The notes: generated by a model not told the origin, from the letters alone. A stretch of 64,000 nt of DNA from Streptomyces sp. HM190 (GCF_009857135.1 NZ_CP047318.1:5022001-5086000), one strand, 5' to 3'; positions 1 through 8,000 are shown, counted from the stretch's first letter. Translations and numbers: made by a program.

Positions 1-1
1 C

Positions 2-415
2 ACCCCAGCGACGGGTAGACGTGTCGACATAACGACCCGGTTCGGTCTACGCACGTACGCCCTCGACTACGTACGAGGTGTCTCCGTCGTCCGGGAGGCG
101 ACCGCTTCGCGCTCCCGTTGTGCGACCGGCGTGCACACGCATTCGCCGCTGCCGGTCCGGACCGTTCTGGCGGCCGCCGCGGAGGGTGGCGGGCCGCTCC
201 CGGAACTTGTCGTCGGGGACCACGGGTGGGTGTGCGGGGCAGGTCAGCTGGGGTTCGAGGCGATCGGGCTGGCCGATACGGACGATCCGGCGCCCTTCGT
301 GGGGGAGGCCGAGGGGCGGGTGTCCGTCGTGGTGCCCCTTGATGACGGTGTGCGGTCCGGTTACTACCGACCGCTGACCCGCTACGTACTCAATCGGGCG
401 TGTCTGTCACCGTAG
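2..415 (+). CDS. C-terminus of an unrecognised protein, cut by the window edge
   Basis: The frame is open from the first bases to a TAG at 413-415, giving at least 137 residues, so the gene starts before the window. An internal GTG at 131 could start a 94-residue protein, but the preceding frame also reads as plausible protein. The stretch from about residue 52 is rich in Ala, Gly and Val and ends in LTRYVLNRACLSP. I do not recognise a family. It lies in the same direction as the bdtA-like gene, about 130 bases upstream of it. Function unknown; the coding call rests on the long open frame alone. Confidence 0.45.
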   Translation, partial: TPATGRRVDITTRFGLRTYALDYVRGVSVVREATASRSRCATGVHTHSPLPVRTVLAAAAEGGGPLPELVVGDHGWVCGAGQLGFEAIGLADTDDPAPFVGEAEGRVSVVVPLDDGVRSGYYRPLTRYVLNRACLSP

Positions 416-469
416 GCCGCCGATGGCATCCCCTCTTCCCCACTCGCATCACCCGCCCCTACATTGGGG

Positions 470-497
470 AGTGAGCACGCAGCGACGAAGAGTCACC
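470..497 (+). promoter_or_regulatory. candidate BldD operator upstream of bdtA
   Basis: AGTGA at 470-474 and TCACC at 493-497 form the two arms of the BldD consensus AGTGA-N-TCACC, with 18 bases between them. A further TCACC lies at 449-453. A possible -10 (TACATT, 459-464) would place the transcription start at the first arm, so BldD binding would block initiation. BldD control of bdtA is known from Streptomyces coelicolor; the exact site here is my reading of the consensus. Confidence 0.45.
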
Positions 498-544
498 GGA
501 AGGGGAAGCCGGTGGCCGTCGAGTGCGGAAGGTTCAGGTGTGTC

Positions 545-757
545 ATGGCTGCAGCTGGCGAGAGGCCTCTGAACGAGGTTCAGTTCCTGACCGTGGCGGA
601 AGTCGCCTCGGTGATGCGAGTGTCGAAGATGACCGTGTACCGCTTGGTGCACAGCGGTCATCTGCCGGCGATCCGGGTGGGCAGGTCCTTCCGGGTGCCG
701 GAGCAAGCGGTTCACGAGTACCTCCGCGAGAGCTACGTGGGGGTGGAGACTGCCTGA
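545..757 (+). CDS. bdtA: BdtA-like small excisionase-type DNA-binding protein
   Basis: A 70-residue protein consisting almost wholly of a MerR/excisionase-type winged helix-turn-helix. The recognition segment reads LTVAEVASVMRVSKMTVYRL (about residues 15-34), followed by the wing GHLPAIRVGRSFRVPEQAV. It should bind DNA in the cytoplasm. I chose the ATG at 545 because the HTH domain follows directly; an upstream GTG at 512 with AGGGG before it would add 11 residues. Its place just before a bS22 gene and near the rsbN-bldN block matches the bdtA locus of S. coelicolor, where the gene is a target of BldD. The regulon of the protein itself is not evident from sequence. Confidence 0.85.
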   Translation: MAAAGERPLNEVQFLTVAEVASVMRVSKMTVYRLVHSGHLPAIRVGRSFRVPEQAVHEYLRESYVGVETA

Positions 758-925
758 CGGTCATCGGGTCCAGGGGGCTCCCGGATGCCCCGCGGGGGGT
801 CCCGGATACCCCTGGCTCCCCCTCGATTACGACCTCAGCGCTCGGACGGGTAGGCTGGCCCCTCGTAGGTCGTATGGGCCCATGGCGCCCAAACACCGAG
901 TGATGAGAAGTGAGCGAGGGTAGTC

Positions 926-1024
926 GTGGGCTCTGTTATCAAGAAGCGGCGCAAGCGGATGGCGAAGAAGAAGCACCGCAAGCTGCTCAAGCGCACCCGC
1001 GTTCAGCGTCGCAACAAGAAGTAG
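926..1024 (+). CDS. bS22-type small ribosomal protein (AURKAIP1/COX24 domain)
   Basis: A 32-residue, extremely basic protein: GTG start at 926, GAGGG ribosome site at 916-920, stop TAG at 1022-1024. It opens MGSVIKKRRKRMAKKKHRKL and continues with LKRTRVQRRNKK, which matches the actinobacterial 30S subunit protein bS22 known from mycobacterial ribosome structures. It should sit in the small ribosomal subunit. Over half of the residues are Lys or Arg. The gene is short enough to be missed by routine size cut-offs. A strong hairpin terminator lies about 100 bases downstream. Confidence 0.88.
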   Translation: MGSVIKKRRKRMAKKKHRKLLKRTRVQRRNKK

Positions 1025-1123
1025 GGCGGCCAGGCCCCTGAGACGGGGCCCGGCGGACGCCCGTCCCGTACGGGCGCCGTACGCCTTGCACGCTTGTGCG
1101 AGCGCTGTGGAGAGCGCGTTGCT

Positions 1124-1165
1124 GAGACCCCTCACCGGACTCCGGTGGGGGGTCTCGGTGTTTTT
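1124..1165 (+). terminator. Rho-independent terminator after the bS22 gene
   Basis: A 16-base stem (1124-1139 pairing with 1141-1156, one G-U wobble) is followed by GGTGTTTTT. It lies in the + direction after the bS22 gene and before the epimerase gene, so it most likely ends the short bS22 transcript. A U-run this clear is unusual in Streptomyces. Confidence 0.8.
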
Positions 1166-1304
1166 GCCGGTCGTTGGCGGGGTCGCAGTCATCACAGCGC
1201 AACAACAACCCGCTAACGTGGCCGCACACGGGGAACGCGGCACAGGGACGAGACGAGCAGGGATACGCCTACGGGCGCCGACGTTGGGAAGGAAGGCGCT
1301 GATC

Positions 1305-2372
1305 TTGGGGAAGGTCGTGCTCGTGACCGGGGTGGCCCGTCAGCTGGGCGGCCGGTTCGTACGTCGGATCCAGCGTGACCCGGACGTGGACCGCGTCATC
1401 GCGGTGGACGCGGTGCCGCCGGAGCACCATCTGGGCGGCGCGGACTTCGTGCAGGCCGACATCCGCCATCCCGCCATCGCCCGCGTGCTGGCCGAGCACA
1501 ACGTCGACACCGTGGTGCACCTGGACGTCACGGGCACCCCCCTGGGCAGCGGCGGCCGGACCACGCTCAAGGAGACCAACGTCATCGGCACCATGCAGCT
1601 GCTCGGTGCCTGCCAGAAGTCCCCGCTGATCAAGCGTCTGGTCGTGAAGTCCAGTACCAACGTCTACGGCTCCGCGCCCCGCGACCCGGCCGTGTTCACC
1701 GAGACCATGCCGCCCAAGTCCCTGCCGAGCGGCGGCTTCGCGAAGGACACCGTCGAGGTCGAGGGCTATGTGCGGGGCTTCGCGCGCCGCAGGCCCGACG
1801 TGGCCGTGTGCGTGCTGCGGTTCGCCAACATCCTCGGGCCGAGCGCCGATTCGCCGCTCGCCTCGTACTTCTCGCTGCCGGTGCTGCCGACCGTGCTGGG
1901 CTACGACCCGCGGCTGCAGTTCGTGCACGAGGACGACGTGATCGAGGTGCTGCGGATCGCCTCGCACGAGCCGGCGCGCGGCACCCTCAACAGCGGCACG
2001 TTCAACATCGCCGGCGACGGGGTCCTGCTGCTGTCGCAGTGCGCGCGGCGGCTCGGCCGGCCGACGGTGCCGTTGCTGATGCCGGCGGTCGCCTGGGTCG
2101 GCTCGATGGTCCGTACGCTGGGGGTGACGGATTTCTCGCCGGAGCAGCTGCGGCTGCTGACCCACGGCCGGGTCGTGTCCACGAACCAGATGCGCGAGAC
2201 GCTCGGCTACCGGGCCCGGTGCACGACCGCGGAGACCTTCGCGGACTTCGCGCGCGGCAGGGGACCCGGCCTGCTGCCCCCCGAGGCCGTCGCGGGAGCC
2301 GTGGACCGGCTCGCCGCACTCGCGGTGCCCGCTCCGGGCGGCGGCCGCACCCCGACGCAGAGCGCCAACTGA
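1305..2372 (+). CDS. NAD-dependent epimerase/dehydratase family protein (atypical extended SDR)
   Basis: A 355-residue Rossmann-fold protein. The N-terminus GKVVLVTGVARQLGGRFV holds a dinucleotide-binding loop of the TGxxxxxG kind, and D/VHLDVTGTPLG and SSTNVYGS follow the extended-SDR pattern. I chose the TTG at 1305 because GGAAGGAAGG lies 9 bases upstream and the fold starts at once; the frame is open further upstream but that part is not domain-like. Where SDRs have YxxxK, this protein reads SGGFAKD, so the catalytic Tyr appears to be missing. Its stop is followed within 14 bases by the acyltransferase start, and the two are probably co-transcribed. Substrate unknown; redox activity is uncertain. 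Confidence 0.8.
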   Translation: MGKVVLVTGVARQLGGRFVRRIQRDPDVDRVIAVDAVPPEHHLGGADFVQADIRHPAIARVLAEHNVDTVVHLDVTGTPLGSGGRTTLKETNVIGTMQLLGACQKSPLIKRLVVKSSTNVYGSAPRDPAVFTETMPPKSLPSGGFAKDTVEVEGYVRGFARRRPDVAVCVLRFANILGPSADSPLASYFSLPVLPTVLGYDPRLQFVHEDDVIEVLRIASHEPARGTLNSGTFNIAGDGVLLLSQCARRLGRPTVPLLMPAVAWVGSMVRTLGVTDFSPEQLRLLTHGRVVSTNQMRETLGYRARCTTAETFADFARGRGPGLLPPEAVAGAVDRLAALAVPAPGGGRTPTQSAN

Positions 2373-2386
2373 GGAGCGCATCAACG

Positions 2387-3478
2387 ATGGCGGATGCCAA
2401 GGTCATTCCGTTCGACGACGACCGGACCCGTGGGGGCGCCGCGCAGCGCCCGTCGCGCCGCCGGAACGCGGGGAGCCGGCGCACGGGCGAGAACGCGGTC
2501 GTCCGCGACGCCCGGGAATCCGGTGAGGTCCAGGCCCTCCCCGGACTGGCGGGCAGCACGGAGGATGTTCCTGTGACACGGGAGAAGCCGGAGCCGTCCC
2601 AGGAGGCCGCCGGGGCACTGGACGGGGCAGTGGACGGCGGTGCGCTGGAGCGACGGATCGCGAGCGGTCTCGCCTTCCTGCGCAAGCGGCTCACCGGGGA
2701 CTACGAGGTCGACGACTTCGGCTACGACGCCGAACTCACCGACCAGGTGCTGATGTCGCTGCTGCGGCCGCTGTACGAGAAGTACTTCCGGGTCGAGGTG
2801 AAGGGCATCGGGAACATCCCGGCGGAGGGGGGCGCCCTGATCGTCGCCAACCACTCCGGGACGCTCCCGATGGACGGCCTGATGATGCAGGTCGCCGTGC
2901 ACGACAACCACCCCGCCGGGCGCCATCTGCGGCTGCTCGCGGCGGACCTGGTCTTCATGCTGCCGGTGGTGAACGAGCTGGCCCGCAAGCTGGGGCACAC
3001 CCTGGCGTGCGCGGAGGACGCCTCGCGGCTGCTGCAGCAGGGCGAGCTGGTCGGGGTCATGCCGGAGGGCTTCAAGGGCCTCGGCAAGCCCTTCGGGGAG
3101 CGCTACAAGCTCCAGCGGTTCGGGCGAGGCGGCTTCGTCTCCACCGCGCTGCGCGCGGGCACGCCGATCATCCCGTGCTCGATCGTGGGCGCGGAGGAGA
3201 TCTATCCGATGATCGGAAACTCCCGGACGATCGCCCGTCTCCTGGGCTTCCCGTACTTCCCGATCACGCCGACGTTCCCCTGGCTCGGCCCGCTCGGCGC
3301 GATCCCGCTGCCCACCAAGTGGACCATCCAGTTCGGTGAGCCCATCCCGACCGACGGCTACCCGCCGGAGGCCGCGGAGGACCCGATGCTGATGTTCAAC
3401 CTGACGGACCAGGTGCGGGAGCAGATCCAGCACACCCTGTACAAGCTGCTGGTGCAGCGGCGGTCGGTGTTCTTCTGA
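2387..3478 (+). CDS. PlsC-like 1-acyl-glycerol-phosphate type acyltransferase
   Basis: A 363-residue protein with a disordered, basic N-terminus (about residues 1-85) and a PlsC-type acyltransferase domain. The acyl-transfer motif reads ANHSGTLPMDG, with His and Asp separated by six residues instead of the common four, and the phosphate-binding motif reads VGVMPEGFKGLGK. It should move an acyl chain onto a lysophospholipid or similar acceptor at the inner membrane face. The ribosome site GAGGAG overlaps the stop of the epimerase gene, so the two are translationally close and probably one operon. The natural acceptor is unknown. Confidence 0.85.
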   Translation: MADAKVIPFDDDRTRGGAAQRPSRRRNAGSRRTGENAVVRDARESGEVQALPGLAGSTEDVPVTREKPEPSQEAAGALDGAVDGGALERRIASGLAFLRKRLTGDYEVDDFGYDAELTDQVLMSLLRPLYEKYFRVEVKGIGNIPAEGGALIVANHSGTLPMDGLMMQVAVHDNHPAGRHLRLLAADLVFMLPVVNELARKLGHTLACAEDASRLLQQGELVGVMPEGFKGLGKPFGERYKLQRFGRGGFVSTALRAGTPIIPCSIVGAEEIYPMIGNSRTIARLLGFPYFPITPTFPWLGPLGAIPLPTKWTIQFGEPIPTDGYPPEAAEDPMLMFNLTDQVREQIQHTLYKLLVQRRSVFF

Positions 3479-3480
3479 GG

Positions 3481-3522
3481 CACGCCGGCCGGTGCGCGCG
3501 GCCCGCCGCACCGGCCGGCGTG
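3481..3522. terminator. hairpin terminator directly after the acyltransferase gene
   Basis: A perfect 16-base inverted repeat (3481-3496 with 3507-3522, 10-base loop) starts two bases after the acyltransferase stop. It has no U-run, as is usual for Streptomyces terminators. Confidence 0.65.
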
Positions 3523-3534
3523 TGACGGGGACGT

Positions 3535-3578
3535 ACGACGACGGGGCGCCCTTCGAGCGAAGGGCGCCCCGTCGTCGT
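3535..3578. terminator. bidirectional terminator between acyltransferase and rsbN
   Basis: A perfect 21-base inverted repeat (3535-3555 with 3558-3578) lies just 9 bases after the 3' end of rsbN and between two convergent genes. It should stop transcription from both sides. Confidence 0.75.
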
Positions 3579-3587
3579 GCCGGGTGG

Positions 3588-4823
3588 TCAGTCCGAGGTG
3601 TCGCCGTTGATGCCCAGGCCGGGCAGGAGGCCCGGGAGGAGGGGCGGGAGGGTGACCTCGGGGTCCTGGGGCGGGGTGCTCCTGCCGGTGGACGGGGAGG
3701 TGCTGGAGGTGCCCTCCTGGGGCGGGTCGAGCAGGCCGCCGGTGGCGCCGCCGACGAGGCTCTCGCCGCCGCTGTCCGACGCGGACGGGTCGGGCTTGCC
3801 GTCGCTGTCCTGGCTGCCCGCGGTGCCGCCGCCGCTTTCGCTGGGCGCCGGACGGCCGGAGTCGGCCGAGCCGGGGGCGCGGGAGCCCGGGGAGCGCCGC
3901 TGCTTGTCGTCGCCGTCCGGTGCGGGGGGCTGCGGCAGCAGTGAACGGTGCGGGGCGACCTCTTCGTCTATGGCGTCGAAGACCGAGGACACCTGCTGGC
4001 TGACGTCCCCGAGCTGGACGGGCAGCCGCTCGCGCAGGGCGCCCCATGCGTCCCGGTGGGACCGGGAGAAGGCCGACAGGGCCTGGATCGGGCCGAGGGA
4101 GCCAGGGTCGCGCTGGTAGGCCTCGTGCAGCAGGCGGTGGCCCTCGGCGGCGTCGTGCTTCATGCCGGTGAGGGCCCGGCGGACGTCGCCCAGGGACTCG
4201 TGGTCGAGGTGTCCGCCGCGGCCGCGCTCCATGAGCCGGCGGGCCTCGCTGAGCCGGGTGGACGCCTGGTCCAGATAGAGCCGGCCCCGGTCGTCGGTGT
4301 CGTCGGCCAGGGTGAGCTTGACGTCCTCGATGCCGCGCTTGAGGCCGTAGAGCGAGTCGCCGGGAAGGGCGTCCGAGCTGGCGGCGGCCACCCCGCCGAA
4401 GGCTCCCGCGGCGACTCCGACGCTGAGCCCGCCTGCGGCGAGGCCCTTCGTCAGCCGTGAACGTGGTCGCAGTTTGCCCAGCGGGCTCGCCCGGTGGGCG
4501 CCCCGCGCCTTGCCGGATCGCTGCTCGGGCACCGAAGAGTCCTTCGCCTCGCGCCCGGCCAGCGTGCCGTCCCGCAGCATGGCTTCCATCGCGGCCACCA
4601 GTTGGGCGCGCTGGACCACTTTGACCTCGGGGTCAAGCTCCGGCTTGGGCAGCTCGCCGAGACCGGTCGCCAGGGTCAGCAGGCGTCCCTGATCGGTCTG
4701 TTCCGCTGCCGGGGCCGGTGCCGATCCCTCGGGCTGCTCGGCCGCCGTGCCCTGGTCGGACAGCTCCTCCAGGGCCTGGGCGAAGGCGTTCGCCCGCCGG
4801 TGCGCCGATACGTTCGCGATCAC
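3588..4823 (-). CDS. rsbN: RsbN, membrane anti-sigma factor for BldN
   Basis: A 411-residue single-pass membrane protein (DUF5667 type). The cytoplasmic N-terminal part (about residues 1-120) opens IANVSAHRRANAFAQALEE and should hold sigma-BldN. A hydrophobic segment rich in Gly and Ala (about 125-148) crosses the membrane. An extracytoplasmic alpha-helical domain (about 150-290) is followed by a Ser/Pro/Asp-rich tail. The gene lies directly downstream of bldN on the same strand, as in S. coelicolor and S. venezuelae, where RsbN sequesters BldN. I chose the GTG at 4823: the AGGAGGTG ribosome site ends six bases before it, and includes the GTG at 4832 that would otherwise be a start. Its own BldN-type promoter lies at 4954-4982, giving negative feedback. 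Confidence 0.92.
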   Translation of the reverse strand: MIANVSAHRRANAFAQALEELSDQGTAAEQPEGSAPAPAAEQTDQGRLLTLATGLGELPKPELDPEVKVVQRAQLVAAMEAMLRDGTLAGREAKDSSVPEQRSGKARGAHRASPLGKLRPRSRLTKGLAAGGLSVGVAAGAFGGVAAASSDALPGDSLYGLKRGIEDVKLTLADDTDDRGRLYLDQASTRLSEARRLMERGRGGHLDHESLGDVRRALTGMKHDAAEGHRLLHEAYQRDPGSLGPIQALSAFSRSHRDAWGALRERLPVQLGDVSQQVSSVFDAIDEEVAPHRSLLPQPPAPDGDDKQRRSPGSRAPGSADSGRPAPSESGGGTAGSQDSDGKPDPSASDSGGESLVGGATGGLLDPPQEGTSSTSPSTGRSTPPQDPEVTLPPLLPGLLPGLGINGDTSD

Positions 4824-4953
4824 TGGCGGCACCTCCTCTCGTCATGACGGTCGACTCCCCAGGGGGTCCTGAGGGTTGCACGCCCCGGACCGATGCACAC
4901 GATCGAGTGATCGATGTCGGCCGGGCCGTGACCACAGGGAGCCTGTATCCCGC

Positions 4954-4982
4954 TCAACGAGTGGTGCGGCACTTGGGTTACG
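4954..4982 (-). promoter_or_regulatory. sigma-BldN promoter for rsbN
   Basis: On the - strand CGTAAC (4982-4977) and CGTTGA (4959-4954) are separated by exactly 17 bases. These match the -35 and -10 elements reported for sigma-BldN promoters, and rsbN is a known direct BldN target. The leader to the GTG at 4823 would be about 120 bases. Confidence 0.75.
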
Positions 4983-5129
4983 GACGGCGGATGAACCGGC
5001 GAAGAAGTCAACGGAAGGCGACCGAGCGTGAGTTGGAGGTAGCCGAGCGTGTCCGGACGCGGGGCTCGGTGCGGGCTCGGCGCGGGGTCGGCGCTGGTTC
5101 GCCGGGTGGGCCCTGCCGGGGCGGGCGGG

Positions 5130-5960
5130 TCAGCGGGCGTCGTCCGGCAGCAGGCGGGCGAGGGTGCGGACCGCGCGGTACTGGAGGGTCTTGATCGCAC
5201 CCTCGTTCTTGCCCATGACGCGGGCGGTCTCGGCGACGGAGAGGCCCTGGAGGAAGCGGAGGGTGACGCACTCCTGCTGCTGGGGGTTGAGGCGGCGTAC
5301 GGCCTCCAGGAGGGCGGCGTTGGAGAGGGACTCCAGGACGGAGTCCTCGGGGGAGCGCTCGACCTCGTTGGCGTCGAGCATCTCGCCGGTGGTGACCTCC
5401 AGCCGGAAGCGGCTGGACTTGAAGTGGTCGGCGACGAGGTTGCGGGCGATGGTGACCAGCCAGGCGCCGAAGTCGCGGCCCTGCCAGGTGAACGTCCCGA
5501 TGCGGCGTAGGGCGCGCAGGAACGTCTCACTGGTGAGGTCCTCCGCGGTCGCCTTGCCGCCCACGCGGTAGTAGATGTAGCGGTAGACGGTGTCGCTGTA
5601 CTGGTCGTACAGGCGGCCGAAGGCGTCGGCCTCGCCGGACTGGGCGCGTTCGACGAGGTCCATCATGCGGGCGCTGTCGCTGTCCGCGGCGGGACGCCGG
5701 GTGGTGGTGGCGGTGGATCCCGAACGGGCTCGTCTGCCCACTTCCCGCCCGTCACCCGACCTCCGCCCCCCGACGACGGCGCTGCGCGCCGACCCCTGTT
5801 CAATGCCGTCGGCGAGTGCGTAGCACGGGCCTACGGGCGCGGCGGCGGAGGCGAGGGCGGGGACGGCGTACGCGGTGGGGACGAAGCCGCGCAACAGGTT
5901 GTTGACTGTCGCGCGCAGCGTAGCCAGGCCCGAGGCGTCAACCCCGACGTGTGGGTACAC
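5130..5960 (-). CDS. bldN: BldN, developmental ECF RNA polymerase sigma factor
   Basis: A 276-residue ECF sigma factor. Region 2 (RAQSGEADAFGRLYDQYSDT, through YIYYRVGGKATAEDLTSETF) and region 4 (NPQQQECVTLRFLQGLSVAE, then ARVMGKNEGAIKTLQYRAV) are complete. The first about 97 residues form an extension not found in ordinary ECF factors; BldN of S. coelicolor is made as such a pro-protein and trimmed. It directs RNA polymerase to bldM, chaplin, rodlin and rsbN promoters during aerial growth. The GTG at 5960 starts MYPHVGVDASGLATLRATV, and GGGAG lies just upstream. rsbN follows about 300 bases downstream. Transcription of bldN is known to be repressed by BldD; I could not point to a convincing BldD box here. 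Confidence 0.95.
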   Translation of the reverse strand: MYPHVGVDASGLATLRATVNNLLRGFVPTAYAVPALASAAAPVGPCYALADGIEQGSARSAVVGGRRSGDGREVGRRARSGSTATTTRRPAADSDSARMMDLVERAQSGEADAFGRLYDQYSDTVYRYIYYRVGGKATAEDLTSETFLRALRRIGTFTWQGRDFGAWLVTIARNLVADHFKSSRFRLEVTTGEMLDANEVERSPEDSVLESLSNAALLEAVRRLNPQQQECVTLRFLQGLSVAETARVMGKNEGAIKTLQYRAVRTLARLLPDDAR

Positions 5961-6281
5961 GGGACTCCCAGAGGCAGAGCTTCCATCACGTGCAGTGCGG
6001 AACCATTCACCCGTCGTAGCGACGGAGGGGTACCGGTTTGCGTTTGAGGAGAATAACGCTTCGTGCAGGCACTGCTACACCCAGTTGCTCAAATCATCGA
6101 TTACGTCGCTTCCGTTACCGATTGACGGCTGCTCAAGTGCCTGTGTGTGATCGGTTGTTGATCGATTGGGTTCGTGTTCCGTCTGGGTGCGGGGCGTGTT
6201 GTGGTCGGGTGCGCACGGGGTGACTGAGGGGCGCGCGAGGGGGGTAGGAGAGCCGGAATGCGGATCGCCGTGCGGGAACGC
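5961..6281. other. upstream region of bldN, no gene seen
   Basis: Between the bldN start and the terminator of the HAD gene there are about 320 bases with no supportable ORF. The part 6050-6175 is clearly poorer in G+C than its surroundings, as expected for a complex promoter region. CACGTG at 5988-5993 is palindromic. I see no element that I can name with confidence. Confidence 0.4.
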
Positions 6282-6323
6282 CGAACGCCGGAGGGGCCGG
6301 CGTCCCGGCCCTTCCGGCGTTCG
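6282..6323. terminator. hairpin terminator after the HAD hydrolase gene
   Basis: A 19-base stem (6282-6300 with 6305-6323, one G-U pair, 4-base loop) lies 51 bases beyond the 3' end of the HAD gene, separating it from bldN on the same strand. Confidence 0.7.
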
Positions 6324-6373
6324 AAAGAAGTGCGGTCGAAAAAAGGTGTGAGTGACGTGGGTGATCGGACGGA

Positions 6374-7312
6374 TCAGCGGCGGCGGCGGTGCAGCGCGAT
6401 CGCGGCGGCCGTGCCGCCGGCCACCGCGCCCACCCCGGCCGCGGCCGGGAGGCCGACCTTGGCCGCCTTGCGGGCGGTGCGGTAGTCGCGCAGCCGCCAG
6501 TCCATGGAGCGGGCGTGCTTGCGGAGCTTGGAGTCCGGGTTGATCGCGTAGGGGTGGCCGACCAGGGACAGCATCGGGATGTCGTTGTGGCTGTCGCTGT
6601 AGGCGGCGCAGCGGGAGAGGTCCAGGCCCTCGGCGGCGGCCAGGGCGCGGACGGCCTCCGCCTTCGCGGGGCCGTGCAGCGGCTCGCCGACCAGCTTGCC
6701 GGTGTAGACGCCGTCGACCGACTCGGCGACCGTGCCGAGCGCCCCGGTCAGGCCGAGGCGGCGGGCGATCACCTGGGCGATCTCCACGGGTGCGGCCGTC
6801 ACCAGCCACACCTTCTGGCCGGCGTCGAGGTGGGCCTGGGCGAGGGCGCGGGTGCCCGGCCAGATGCGCTCGGCCATGTACTCGTCGTAGATCTCCTCGC
6901 CGATGATGGTCAGTTCGGCGACGCGGTGACCCTTGACGATGGAGAGCGCGGAGTTCTGGGCGTCCTGCATGTGCTCGGGGTCCTCGGAGCCCGCGAGCCG
7001 GAACCATGCCTGCTGCCAGGCGAATCGGGCGAGGTCGCGGGTCTCGAAGAACTTCCGCTTGTACAGGCCCCGGCCGAAGTGGAACAGCGACGCGCCCTGC
7101 ATGACCGTGTTGTCGAGGTCGAAGAAGGCGGCGGCCTTCTCGTCGCCGAGGACCGGGAACTCCGGCTCGGCGGCAGGGGTGTCGGGCGCGGGAGCGATGT
7201 CCTCCAGTTCCCGGGAGGACTTGCGCGCGGCCTCGGCTGAGGCCTCGCCTGCCAACACACTCCGTGCCGTGGCGGAGCGCCTACGAGGAGTGAGCCATCC
7301 TAGTGCGGCCAT
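6374..7312 (-). CDS. HAD-IB family hydrolase (SerB-like phosphatase)
   Basis: A 312-residue haloacid-dehalogenase phosphatase. Motif I is AAFFDLDNTVMQG, motif II is VWLVTAAPVE, and motif III is YSDSHNDIPML, all with the expected catalytic Asp, Thr/Ser and Asp pair. The C-terminus ends in a short hydrophobic stretch and HRRRR, which may tether it to the membrane. The start ATG at 7312 (MAALGWLTPRRR) fits the family; the frame is open upstream but not protein-like. It should remove phosphate from a small substrate, which cannot be named from sequence. It is divergent from the glutaredoxin-like gene, with 157 bases between the starts. Confidence 0.85.
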   Translation of the reverse strand: MAALGWLTPRRRSATARSVLAGEASAEAARKSSRELEDIAPAPDTPAAEPEFPVLGDEKAAAFFDLDNTVMQGASLFHFGRGLYKRKFFETRDLARFAWQQAWFRLAGSEDPEHMQDAQNSALSIVKGHRVAELTIIGEEIYDEYMAERIWPGTRALAQAHLDAGQKVWLVTAAPVEIAQVIARRLGLTGALGTVAESVDGVYTGKLVGEPLHGPAKAEAVRALAAAEGLDLSRCAAYSDSHNDIPMLSLVGHPYAINPDSKLRKHARSMDWRLRDYRTARKAAKVGLPAAAGVGAVAGGTAAAIALHRRRR

Positions 7313-7469
7313 GTCGTGAGCATAGCCAGTCCGTTCGGCGGTTCCGGAGTCGAGAGGTTCGCACGATGTGAACTCTCCGCGACGCGTCGTTAAAAGAGCG
7401 GTCCGCGCGGCGTGTCCGGGTGGGTGACGGAGGCGGAGGCGGCGCGTCCGGCGCTGCGACAATGGCGGC

Positions 7470-7748
7470 ATGAGTGCCATGTTTCGGAGACGGTCGCGTG
7501 AGCCGGGGGAGCGAATCGTCACACTGATCGGCAAGCCAGGGTGTCATCTGTGCGACGACGCGCAGTCGGTGATCGAGAAGGTGTGCGGGGAGCTCGGGGT
7601 GCCCTGGGAGAAGCAGGACATCACCCAGGACGAGGAGCTGCACCGCGCGTACTGGGAGCAGATCCCGGTCGTGCTGGTGGACGGCGCGCAGCACACGTTC
7701 TGGCGGGTGGACGAGGCGCGTCTGCGCAAAGCCCTTACACAGATGTGA
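7470..7748 (+). CDS. glutaredoxin-like thiol-disulfide protein (DUF836 type)
   Basis: A 92-residue thioredoxin-fold protein with a CHLC redox motif near residue 25 (LIGKPGCHLCDDAQ) and the cis-Pro of QIPVVLVDG. It should carry out thiol-disulfide exchange in the cytoplasm. It sits just upstream of the Rex operator and the redox-controlled rex-hem operon, which fits a redox role but does not prove a link. ATG at 7470; no strong ribosome site. The small size and the C-x-x-C spacing match the glutaredoxin 2/DUF836 kind. Confidence 0.8.
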   Translation: MSAMFRRRSREPGERIVTLIGKPGCHLCDDAQSVIEKVCGELGVPWEKQDITQDEELHRAYWEQIPVVLVDGAQHTFWRVDEARLRKALTQM

Positions 7749-7971
7749 CTGACCGACCAGTCCAAGTGGTCCAGAAAGTCGCTTAGGATCGACGGGCTGA
7801 TTGGTCTCGGGGGCGGGATTCGTGAGGAGAGTGTGCGGTTTTGCCCCCGTGGAGCAAGGCGCCGGGCTGGGTGTCGCGTGAGGAACGAAGGCACGTGGGT
7901 GTCGGTTCCACGCGCGCCCGTCGAGCGCGCGTGACCCCGGTCACGTTGGCCGGGCAAATCGGACACCATCT

Positions 7972-8000
7972 TTGTGCACGCGTTCACAAAGACATAGCCT
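7972..8000 (+). promoter_or_regulatory. rex promoter with overlapping Rex operator (ROP)
   Basis: TGTGCACGCGTTCACA (7973-7988) is a near-perfect inverted repeat matching the Rex operator consensus TGTGAACNNNTTCACA. A -35 (TTGTGC, 7972-7977) and a -10 (TAGCCT, 7995-8000) are 17 bases apart, so the operator covers the -35. Rex bound with NAD+ should repress its own operon and release when NADH rises under oxygen limitation. The rest of the 317-base gap 7749-8065 shows no gene. Confidence 0.9.

Noticed and set aside
1808..2386. N-terminal extension of the acyltransferase frame into the epimerase gene
   Set aside because: The part before ATG 2387 is an out-of-frame reading of the epimerase gene; a ribosome site stands in front of the ATG.
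5961..6160. BldD box in front of bldN
   Set aside because: BldD is known to control bldN, but I found only half-matches (CACGTG, GGTGA, CACTGC) and no convincing AGTGA-TCACC pair.
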